From NCBI GenBank assembly GCA_036768475.1, contig DAIPMW010000003.1:62001-126000 (forward strand): a DNA stretch of 64,000 bases, written 5' to 3'. Below, one piece after another: positions 36,550-44,098 of the stretch. Source of the stretch: JAEUMD01 sp036768475. Its GTDB lineage: Bacteria > Pseudomonadota > Alphaproteobacteria > Rhizobiales > Hyphomicrobiaceae. Numbering within the stretch: position 1 is the stretch's first letter; the number at the start of each line of letters is the position of its first letter. The notes beneath the pieces are model-generated. The model saw only the letters and a program-made list of their open reading frames with translations, was not told the DNA's origin and did not search any database. The position numbers and the translations under genes were made by a program.

Positions 36550-36716
36550 TCGCGGGCGTCGCCCGACACGCATCGCCGGCGCGGCACGGCCTTCGCAGCA
36601 GCGCCGGTGAGGCGGTGGCGTACGCGCCATTTAGCTTCGCGATGCAACACGGGCCCTCACCTGACGCCAGATGACCCGGGGGCAATCCGGTCCCCGCCGT
36701 CACATCCTTTTCACGC

Positions 36717-36743
36717 GCGGGTGGCATCGCGAGTAGCACCCGC
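36717..36743 (+). promoter_or_regulatory. Hairpin just upstream of tsf
   Basis: GCGGGTG (36717-36723) and CACCCGC (36737-36743) pair around 13 bases and end 17 bases before the tsf ATG. It could affect tsf translation or mRNA processing between rpsB and tsf. The evidence is structural only. Confidence 0.3.
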
Positions 36744-36760
36744 CAACCGATGGAAATCCC

Positions 36761-37681
36761 ATGACCCAGATCTCCGCATCCCTCGTCAAAGAGCTGCGCG
36801 AGCGCACCGGCGCCGGCATGATGGACTGCAAGAAGGCGCTGATCGAGAACAACGGCGATATCGAAGCCGCGATCGACTGGCTGCGTGCAAAGGGCCTATC
36901 CAAGGCTGCCAAGAAGGCGGGCCGCGTGGCCGCCGAAGGTCTCGTCGGCATCGTCACGAAGGGCGCTACCGGCGCAATCGTCGAGGTCAACTCGGAGACG
37001 GACTTCGTTGCCCGCAACGAGCAGTTCCAGAAGATGGTGGCTGGTATTGCAGGCCTTGCACTGGAGGTTGACGGCGACGTGTCAAAGCTTGCCGGAATGA
37101 CCTATCCCGGCACATCGCAGACGGTCGAGCAATATGTCACCGAGATGATCGCGACAATCGGCGAGAACATGACGCTACGACGCACGGCTGCGCTCCGCGT
37201 CAAGAACGGCGTCGTGTCGAGCTACATGCACAACCAGGCCGCGGACGGCCTCGGCAAGATCGGCGTGCTCGTCGCGCTCGAGAGCGAGGGCAAGGCGGAT
37301 GTGCTGTCCGAGATTGGCCGTCAGATTGCGATGCACGTTGCGGCGACGAACCCGATCGCGCTCAACATCGATGGCGTGCCGGCCGACGTTCTGGAGCGTG
37401 AGAAGGCCATTCTCGCGGAGAAGAACCAGGGCAAGCCGGAGCACGTTCTGGAAAAAATCTTCCAGTCGAGCATGAAGAGCTACGCCAAGGAGCACACGCT
37501 TCTGGAGCAGCCATTCATCCATGATACCTCCAAGACCGTCACGCAGGCGCTGAAGGATGCGGAGAAAGCGGCAGGCGGCGCCATCACGCTTCAGGGCTTC
37601 GTCCGCTATGCGCTCGGCGAGGGCATCGAGAAGGCCGAGGACGATTTTGCCGAGGAAGTGAAGAAGGCCGCAGGCGGCTAG
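36761..37681 (+). CDS. tsf: Elongation factor Ts
   Basis: A 306-residue guanine-nucleotide exchange factor for EF-Tu. The N-terminal domain motif LRERTGAGMMDCKKALIENNGD and the core motif SETDFVARNEQF are clear. Its length is typical. It follows rpsB by 211 bases in the usual order. A perfect palindrome lies 29 bases after the stop. Confidence 0.98.
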   Translation: MTQISASLVKELRERTGAGMMDCKKALIENNGDIEAAIDWLRAKGLSKAAKKAGRVAAEGLVGIVTKGATGAIVEVNSETDFVARNEQFQKMVAGIAGLALEVDGDVSKLAGMTYPGTSQTVEQYVTEMIATIGENMTLRRTAALRVKNGVVSSYMHNQAADGLGKIGVLVALESEGKADVLSEIGRQIAMHVAATNPIALNIDGVPADVLEREKAILAEKNQGKPEHVLEKIFQSSMKSYAKEHTLLEQPFIHDTSKTVTQALKDAEKAAGGAITLQGFVRYALGEGIEKAEDDFAEEVKKAAGG

Positions 37682-37710
37682 TTCGGACCGCCTGTCTCGG
37701 GGGATTCGCT

Positions 37711-37736
37711 ACGGCCGGTCATGCATGACCGGCCGT
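37711..37736. terminator. Perfect 26-bp palindrome between tsf and pyrH
   Basis: Bases 37711-37723 are the exact reverse complement of 37724-37736, with no spacer. A T run (GTTTTTCCCC) begins a few bases later. It may act as a tsf terminator or attenuator before pyrH. A palindrome with no loop could also bind a dimeric protein. Confidence 0.6.
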
Positions 37737-37904
37737 TTGCATGTTTTTCCCCTTAACATTTCGTCAGCCATCGTTTTGCTGTTTTGGTGCTCGAAGGAGT
37801 GCAATTCGCATGCAATTTGGGGTATGGCGTGCGCCAGGGACCAGTCTCGTCGCCCTGGCGCCATAGCGAGGCATATCGACGAGGTCGGGCAGTGGAGGGA
37901 ACTC

Positions 37905-38630
37905 ATGTCGGCATCCAGCGCGCCGCTCAGGTACAAGCGCCTGCTTCTCAAGCTCTCAGGGGAGGCGTTGATGGGCAAGGCCGGATACGGCATCGACGTG
38001 GACGTCGTCGAACGGCTGGCCAGGGACGTGGCCGAGGCCGTTGCGGCGGGCGCGCAAATCGCCATCGTGATCGGTGGTGGCAACATTTTCCGTGGGCTGC
38101 AGGGTGCCGCGAACGGCATGGAGCGGGCCACGGCCGACTACATGGGCATGCTGGCCACAGTCATGAATTCTCTTGCTTTTCAAGGAGCGCTCGAAAAGCT
38201 GAAGGTGTCGTCGCGGGTACAGTCGGCAATTCCAATGCCGACGGTAAGCGAAAGCTACGTGCGGTCCAAGGCGCTGCATCATCTGCGCAATGGGCGCGTC
38301 GTGATCTTCGCGGCGGGCACCGGCAATCCCTTCTTCACGACAGACACCGCCGCCACGCTCCGGGCGATCGAGACCGGTTGCGACGCGGTGGCGAAGGCGA
38401 CACAAGTAGATGGTGTGTATTCTGAGGACCCTAAGAAAAACCCTGACGCAATGCGCTACGACACGCTCAGCTATTCGGAAGTACTGGCGCGCGACCTCAA
38501 GGTGATGGACGGTGCTGCGATCGCCCTTGCCCGCGACAATCATCTTCCGGTAATTGTGTTCTCCGTTGAGGAAACGGGAAATCTCCTCAAGGTCTTGCGG
38601 GGAGAGGCACGGGCCACGGTGGTGTCCTGA
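37905..38630 (+). CDS. pyrH: UMP kinase
   Basis: A 241-residue hexameric amino-acid-kinase fold enzyme that makes UDP from UMP. The family motifs are KLSGEALMG near 15-23, GGGNIFRG and FAAGTGNPFFTTDTAA. The ATG at 37905 has GGAGGGA at ideal distance; the frame from 37725 adds 60 unsupported residues. It lies between tsf and frr in the conserved translation cluster. Confidence 0.97.
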   Translation: MSASSAPLRYKRLLLKLSGEALMGKAGYGIDVDVVERLARDVAEAVAAGAQIAIVIGGGNIFRGLQGAANGMERATADYMGMLATVMNSLAFQGALEKLKVSSRVQSAIPMPTVSESYVRSKALHHLRNGRVVIFAAGTGNPFFTTDTAATLRAIETGCDAVAKATQVDGVYSEDPKKNPDAMRYDTLSYSEVLARDLKVMDGAAIALARDNHLPVIVFSVEETGNLLKVLRGEARATVVS

Positions 38631-38793
38631 CGGGCTGCCGCCGGAGGCTTTTACGCGTTGGCGAACGCGGGGCGATGGTGCGGTGATGGGCCTCGCGCAT
38701 CGGTCCGGTGGCGGCAGGATGGGGAACAAGCGGCTTCACGCGCCGTTCCCTGCCGCGGGCGGGGTCCCCACTCGCGAAGGAAAGGAAATGATG

Positions 38794-39354
38794 ATGGCTG
38801 GCAGCTTCGATCTCAATGAGCTGGAATCCCGCATGCGGACGTCGATCGATGCGCTCAAGCGAGAGTTCTCCGGTCTGCGCACGGGGCGTGCCAGCACACA
38901 TCTGCTCGATCCAATCCAAGTGACGGTATACGGCTCGAAGATGCCTCTCAATCAGGTTGCGACCGTGTCGGTGCCAGAGCCGCGCACCATCTCGGTGCAG
39001 GTCTGGGACCGCACCAACGTGTCGGCAGTCGAGAAAGCAATCCGCGAATCCAACCTCGGCCTCAACCCCGTGATCGACGGTACGCTGCTGAGGCTGCCGA
39101 TCCCGGCACTGACGGCAGAACGGCGCCAGGAGCTCATCAAGATCGCCCACAAGTATGCCGAACAGAGCCGCGTTGCAGTGCGCAACGTGCGCCGCGACGG
39201 CATGGAGCTTCTCAAAAAGCTGGAGAAGGATGGCGAGATGAGCCAGGACGAGCACAAGAAGAGCTCGACCAAGGTGCAGGAGCTGACCGACGCCTATGTG
39301 AAAGAGGTCGATCAGGTTCTGCACACCAAAGAGGCCGAAATCCAGAAAGTCTGA
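38794..39354 (+). CDS. frr: Ribosome recycling factor
   Basis: A 186-residue factor that splits post-termination ribosomes together with EF-G. The conserved REFSGLRTGRAS and VRNVRRDGMELLKKLEKD are present, and the length is standard. Three tandem ATG codons (38788, 38791, 38794) follow AAGGAAAGGA at 38777-38786; the third has the best spacing. It follows pyrH, as usual. Confidence 0.97.
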   Translation: MAGSFDLNELESRMRTSIDALKREFSGLRTGRASTHLLDPIQVTVYGSKMPLNQVATVSVPEPRTISVQVWDRTNVSAVEKAIRESNLGLNPVIDGTLLRLPIPALTAERRQELIKIAHKYAEQSRVAVRNVRRDGMELLKKLEKDGEMSQDEHKKSSTKVQELTDAYVKEVDQVLHTKEAEIQKV

Positions 39355-39427
39355 TCCGGCACGGTCCGATCGACCAAGCAGGCCGGTTCCAAGGTTTCCC
39401 GAGATGCATATCTAGAGGCGTCAGTCC

Positions 39428-40195
39428 TTGCCAAACCGCCATGAAGCCGAGGCCGAAGTCACCGGGACGCTTGCTGCGGCGTGCGGCGTGCGCCATGTCG
39501 CGGTCATCATGGACGGTAACGGGCGCTGGGCCAAGGCGCGGGGGCTGCCGCGCAGCGTCGGCCATCGCAAGGGCGTGGAGGCTGTGCGCCGCACGGTGAA
39601 GGCGGCGATCGAGCTGGGCATCCCCTATCTCACCATCTACTCCTTCTCGTCGGAGAACTGGTCGCGCCCGCGCGAGGAGATCGATGACCTGATGGGCCTG
39701 ATGAAGCGCTTCATCCGCCGGGATCTGGCGGAGCTGCATCAGGCGGGTGCGCGCATCATCGTTATCGGCGAGCGCGCCGGTGTCGATCCCGAACTCATGG
39801 CGCTGATCGATGAAGCGGTGGATCTGACGCGCGGAAACACCGCTCTCAATCTTATCATCGCATTCAACTACGGCTCGCGCGCCGAGATCGCAAAGGCGGC
39901 GCGGCTGTTGGCAGAGGAGGCGGCTGCGGGGCGTCTCGATCCAACCGAGATCGATGCGGACATGCTGGGGGCACGGCTTGATACGACGGGGCTGCCTGAG
40001 CCTGATCTGCTGATCCGTACGAGCGGAGAGATGCGACTCTCCAATTTCCTGCTGTGGCAGTGCGCCTACACTGAATTCGTGTTCCTGGATATGTTCTGGC
40101 CGGATTTCGATCGCGCCGACCTGGAGGCTGCCCTCGCGACCTATCGCAATCGAGACCGCCGGTTCGGCGGTTTGTCACGGCGTACCTCCGCATGA
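39428..40195 (+). CDS. uppS: Undecaprenyl diphosphate synthase
   Basis: A 255-residue cis-prenyltransferase that makes the C55 lipid carrier for cell-wall and O-antigen synthesis. The catalytic D29 is in VAVIMDGNGRWA; SFSSENWSRP and LLIRTSGEMRLSNFLLWQ are the other family motifs. The start is TTG at 39428, with AGAGG nine bases upstream; no ATG before the catalytic aspartate is in frame. It is followed by cdsA after seven bases. Confidence 0.96.
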   Translation: MPNRHEAEAEVTGTLAAACGVRHVAVIMDGNGRWAKARGLPRSVGHRKGVEAVRRTVKAAIELGIPYLTIYSFSSENWSRPREEIDDLMGLMKRFIRRDLAELHQAGARIIVIGERAGVDPELMALIDEAVDLTRGNTALNLIIAFNYGSRAEIAKAARLLAEEAAAGRLDPTEIDADMLGARLDTTGLPEPDLLIRTSGEMRLSNFLLWQCAYTEFVFLDMFWPDFDRADLEAALATYRNRDRRFGGLSRRTSA

Positions 40196-40202
40196 GGCAG
40201 CA

Positions 40203-41090
40203 ATGAGCGAAGATGCGCGAAAGCGCGCGCCCGCGCTGGACGGGAGTGCCGGTGGACCGAGCAGGGCGCAACGACTGAAGACGACCTCGGACCTCAAGCC
40301 GAGACTGATCGCCGGTGCGGTCATGGCGGCGATCGCGCTCTTGCTTTTGTACGCCGGGACGACACCGTTCGCGCTGCTGGTCGTGAGCGTGGCACTGGTG
40401 ATGTGCTGGGAATGGGGGCGGCTTGTGCGCGGGGAGGAATTCGGGCCCGCGCTTGTCATTCATGCGCTGGCGATCGTCGTTGCCGGTGTGCTGGCTGCCG
40501 TCGGGTTGCCGGCTCTGGGTCTGGCTGCCTTGGCAATCGGCGCCGTCGTGTTGGTTTCCATGCCGTTCGGGCCGCGCCGGCTGATGTCGGCGGTGGGCAT
40601 TGCCTACGTCGGTTTTCCGCTGATCGGTATGCTCTGGCTGCGCAACGATCCCTCGCTGGGTTTTGAGGCGGTGCTGTTCATATTCGCAATCGTCTGGGGA
40701 TCCGACATCGGTGCATTCGCTGCAGGGCGGGGAATCGGCGGGCCAAAGCTGTGGCCGCGCATTTCGCCCAACAAGACGTGGGCCGGGTTCTTCGGCGGGC
40801 TTACGGCAGGGCTCGTTGCAGGTATCATCTTCGCGCAGTTCGTTCCTGGGACGAGCGGCGTGGTGCTGGCCGTCACAGGATTGATTCTGGCGATCGCCGC
40901 ACAAATCGGCGATCTGGCGGAATCGGCATTGAAACGCCGCTTCGGCATCAAGGATTCCAGCGCCATCATACCTGGGCATGGTGGTGTGATGGATCGAGCC
41001 GACAGCACGGTGGCGGTTTCCATCGCGGTGTCACTACTGGCGCTCTTGGTGAACGCAGCCTCGCCGGCGCGCGCGCTGTTCGGCTTGTGA
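40203..41090 (+). CDS. cdsA: Phosphatidate cytidylyltransferase
   Basis: A 295-residue integral membrane enzyme that makes CDP-diacylglycerol from phosphatidate and CTP. The family signature is at the C-terminal end: SALKRRFGIKDSS, then IPGHGGVMDRADS. A hydrophilic, basic N-terminus of about 36 residues precedes the membrane helices. The order uppS-cdsA-dxr-rseP is conserved. Confidence 0.95.
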   Translation: MSEDARKRAPALDGSAGGPSRAQRLKTTSDLKPRLIAGAVMAAIALLLLYAGTTPFALLVVSVALVMCWEWGRLVRGEEFGPALVIHALAIVVAGVLAAVGLPALGLAALAIGAVVLVSMPFGPRRLMSAVGIAYVGFPLIGMLWLRNDPSLGFEAVLFIFAIVWGSDIGAFAAGRGIGGPKLWPRISPNKTWAGFFGGLTAGLVAGIIFAQFVPGTSGVVLAVTGLILAIAAQIGDLAESALKRRFGIKDSSAIIPGHGGVMDRADSTVAVSIAVSLLALLVNAASPARALFGL

Positions 41091-41145
41091 GGTGTGATGA
41101 GCTGTGGGGTGTCTAGATGACGAGAGAGGACCGGGCAGCGCAGGC

Positions 41146-42402
41146 ATGGTTATGCGCGTACGAGATCAGGTGAAAGCGGACGCGATGGCGGCTGCCGCCT
41201 CGTCGCCTTGCCGGCAGGTGCGCCGCGTCAGCGTGCTCGGCGCCACCGGCTCGATCGGGCAGAGCACGCTCGATCTCATTGCTCGCCACCCGGATATGTT
41301 CGAGATCGAGGCTCTGACGGCCAACGCCGATGCGGCCGGGCTGGCCGCGCTCGCCATCCGCCATCGGGCGCGCATGGCAGCGGTGGCCGATCCGGCGGCC
41401 TACGAGGCGCTTGCTCAAGCCCTTTCAGGGACCGGCATCATCGCGGCCGCCGGGCCCAAGGCACTTGAGGAGGCGGCTTCGCGCCCGGCGGATTGCGTGG
41501 TGGCGGCGATCGTCGGAGCGGCCGGTCTCGTCCCGACACTCGCCGCGGTACGCCAAGGGCGCCGCGTCGCACTCGCCAATAAGGAATGCCTGGTCACCGC
41601 TGGCGATCTGTTCATGCGCGAGGTGGCGGCGGCGGGGGCGGAGCTGCTGCCGGTCGATTCGGAGCATTCAGCGGCGTTCCAGGCGATCGGCGCAGACGAG
41701 CCCGATGCGATCGAGCAGATCACGCTGACGGCGTCGGGCGGTCCGTTCCGCGACTGGGACATGGCGCGGCTGGCCGCAGCGACCCCCGAGCAGGCCCTGC
41801 GGCATCCCAACTGGTCGATGGGTGCGAAGATCACGATCGATTCGGCCACGTTGATGAACAAGGGCCTGGAGCTGATCGAGGCGTTCCATCTGTTCCCGGT
41901 TGGCGCGGACAGGCTCGATTGTGTCGTTCACCCGCAATCGATCGTGCATTGCCTTGTCGCCTATCGCGACGGCTCGGTGCTGGCACAGATGTCTTCGCCC
42001 GACATGCGAACACCGATCGCGCTCGCGCTATCCTGGCCGCGGCGGATCGATGCGCCGACCAAGCGGCTCGATCTTGCAGCACTCGGAAAGCTGACCTTCG
42101 AGGCGCCGGACACAGTGCGTTTTCCAGCGCTGGCGGTGGCACGTCAGGCGCTGGCCGCGGGCGGTTCAGCGCCGGCAGTGCTCAACGCGGCCAACGAGGT
42201 CGCCGTCATGGCTTTCCTTGAACGGCGAATCGGGTTCCTTGATATTGCTGCGGTGGTGGCCGACAGCCTTGCGGTGGCCGGCGGGCGCGGGCTGTTTGGT
42301 GCATGCGCAAGTTTGGACGATCTGTTGGCAATCGACACAGAAGCGCGGGCTCGGACACGTTCGCTGTTGGCGCGGTTCCAGAGCAGGTCTGGTGGTGATT
42401 GA
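41146..42402 (+). CDS. dxr: 1-deoxy-D-xylulose 5-phosphate reductoisomerase
   Basis: A 418-residue MEP-pathway enzyme that makes 2-C-methyl-D-erythritol 4-phosphate. The NADPH motif LGATGSIGQSTLD is at 31-43, ANKE at 144-147, and the metal ligands D171 and E173 are in VDSEHSA. Starts at 41146 or 41152 leave an N-terminal extension of about 25 residues; GTG at 41104 is unlikely. The last eight codons (SRSGGD and stop region) overlap a copy of the hairpin repeat, suggesting the original end was altered. Confidence 0.95.
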   Translation: MVMRVRDQVKADAMAAAASSPCRQVRRVSVLGATGSIGQSTLDLIARHPDMFEIEALTANADAAGLAALAIRHRARMAAVADPAAYEALAQALSGTGIIAAAGPKALEEAASRPADCVVAAIVGAAGLVPTLAAVRQGRRVALANKECLVTAGDLFMREVAAAGAELLPVDSEHSAAFQAIGADEPDAIEQITLTASGGPFRDWDMARLAAATPEQALRHPNWSMGAKITIDSATLMNKGLELIEAFHLFPVGADRLDCVVHPQSIVHCLVAYRDGSVLAQMSSPDMRTPIALALSWPRRIDAPTKRLDLAALGKLTFEAPDTVRFPALAVARQALAAGGSAPAVLNAANEVAVMAFLERRIGFLDIAAVVADSLAVAGGRGLFGACASLDDLLAIDTEARARTRSLLARFQSRSGGD

Positions 42403-42430
42403 GAAACGTCTGGCCGTTGTGGCCCGCTCG
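42381..42430. repeat. Dispersed hairpin repeat, copy 2 (overlaps the dxr 3' end)
   Basis: These 50 bases align without gaps to 46746-46795, about 76% identical, and to the core of 6009-6058. The outer arms are partly degraded here (GAGCAGG with CCCGCTC). The element begins inside dxr and supplies its last codons and stop. Confidence 0.65.
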
Positions 42431-42710
42431 ATTGTCCGGGCGTATGTGCCTTGGTCGTTCGGGCTCATCTGGACGTTTGAGGTTCATTGAGTAAAAAGGC
42501 GCGTGGCATTTGGGCCCGGCGCCCTGGGATGCTAAAGAGATCGCCAGTCATCGCGTCCGGCAGATGGCGCATCATGCTTCATTCATGTTGACGCCCGTGC
42601 CGGAGTGACCATCTGTAAATCTGGGCGATGTCGGTTCGATGTCGAACCGGTTTCCTCGCCCAATCCCATCTCGCCAAGGTGGGCATCAAGAGCAGAACAG
42701 GGACGAATTC
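42403..42710. other. Intergenic region between dxr and rseP
   Basis: 308 bases. It holds the end of a hairpin repeat (to 42430), a pair of distant inverted arms AAACGTC (42404-42410) and GACGTTT (42472-42478), and a compact palindrome at 42632-42649. No gene is supported. Confidence 0.6.
42632..42649. promoter_or_regulatory. Palindrome upstream of rseP, possible operator
   Basis: CGGTTCGA (42632-42639) and TCGAACCG (42642-42649) are exact reverse complements around TG. It lies 61 bases before the rseP ATG. Such a site could bind a dimeric regulator; none can be named. Confidence 0.35.
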
Positions 42711-43841
42711 ATGCTTGAAAGCTTGACCAATGGCCTGACAGTCATGCTGGCCTTCCTGTTCGTTCTCAGTGTGGTGGTCTTTTTCCACGAGCTCGGCCAC
42801 TTCCTCGTCGCGCGCTGGTGCGGCGTCAAGGTCAAGGCCTTCTCGATTGGATTCGGCCGCGAGATCTTCGGTTTTTACGACCGCTACGGGACCCGCTGGC
42901 GCGTAGCCTGGCTGCCGCTGGGCGGCTACGTCAAATTCATGGACGACGAAAGCGCGGCCTCGACGCCTTCGGCGGCGGCGCTGCGGCAAATGAGCGAGGA
43001 GGAGCGTGCCGGCTCGTTCCACCTCAAGCCGGTCTGGCAGAGAGCGGCCGTCGTCGCCGCTGGTCCGATTGCCAATTTCATCCTGGCGATCGTCATATTT
43101 GCAGCGATCTTCGCCGCTTACGGCATCACCACGCTGGAGCCGCGGGTCGGGACGGTGGTGCCCAACTCGCCGGCCGCCGCAGCGGGCGTGAAGCCCGACG
43201 ACCTGGTGGTGAAGATCCAGGGCGAGCCGATCGATGATTTCGGCGATCTGCAGCGCATCGTTACGACCAACCCGGAACAGGATTTGGAATTCCTTGTGGA
43301 TCGTGGCGGCACCCTGGTGACGCTGACTATTCGGCCCAAGCTGACCGAGCACGAGGACGTGCTCACCGGGAAAATCCGAACACCGATCATCGGCATCACC
43401 AGCCGTCCGGGCGCTGAGCGGATGACGCGAGAGGTGGGGCTAGGCGAGGCCGTCGGCCTTGGAGTCGAGCGGACGGGTGTGATCATCACCTCCACGCTGT
43501 CGTTCATCGTCGACCTCGTGCGTGGCCGTCAGAGCGCCGATCAGCTTGGCGGACCGATACGCATCGCGGATGTCTCAGGGCAGGTTGCCAAGTTCGGAAT
43601 CCAGCCGCTTTTGCACTTCATCGGCGTCATCTCTGTCAGCATCGGTCTGCTCAACCTGTTCCCGATTCCGCTGCTCGATGGCGGCCATCTGATGTTCTAC
43701 GCCATCGAGGCCGTGCGCCGTAAACCGCTGTCAGAGCGAACCCAGGAGATCGGTTTCCGAATCGGCCTGGCCATCGTGCTGATGCTGATGGTATTTGCGA
43801 CTGTCAACGACTTGCCGATCCTCAAGAAATGGTTCTTCTGA
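42711..43841 (+). CDS. rseP: Site-2 membrane protease RseP
   Basis: A 376-residue zinc metalloprotease that cuts membrane-embedded anti-sigma factors and signal peptides. The zinc motif HELGH is at 26-30 in the first helix, a PDZ domain covers about 120-200, and the second active-site motif is in LFPIPLLDGGHL. The ATG at 42711 follows AGGGACG; the frame from 42639 adds residues outside the family. It lies before bamA in the usual envelope cluster. Confidence 0.95.
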   Translation: MLESLTNGLTVMLAFLFVLSVVVFFHELGHFLVARWCGVKVKAFSIGFGREIFGFYDRYGTRWRVAWLPLGGYVKFMDDESAASTPSAAALRQMSEEERAGSFHLKPVWQRAAVVAAGPIANFILAIVIFAAIFAAYGITTLEPRVGTVVPNSPAAAAGVKPDDLVVKIQGEPIDDFGDLQRIVTTNPEQDLEFLVDRGGTLVTLTIRPKLTEHEDVLTGKIRTPIIGITSRPGAERMTREVGLGEAVGLGVERTGVIITSTLSFIVDLVRGRQSADQLGGPIRIADVSGQVAKFGIQPLLHFIGVISVSIGLLNLFPIPLLDGGHLMFYAIEAVRRKPLSERTQEIGFRIGLAIVLMLMVFATVNDLPILKKWFF

Positions 43842-44098
43842 GCCCACGTATTTTGTCCCCTGGTGGCGTATTCTTGCCACTTCCCGAGGGCTTACTGAAT
43901 CGTTAAAACCGAGGGGTCATCAAGGGGGGTAATCTGCCCGTGATTCGATGTGACAGGGCGTCGAATAAGGGAACACGGTCGGATCGCCTGAAAAAACGGG
44001 CACCTAGCTCATAACCTAGGCGTTGACAGTGCGGAGAGGCCGATGCCGACGGTCTTCGCGCTCATGGGGGTCGGCAGCTACGAGGGCATGCCTTGCGA

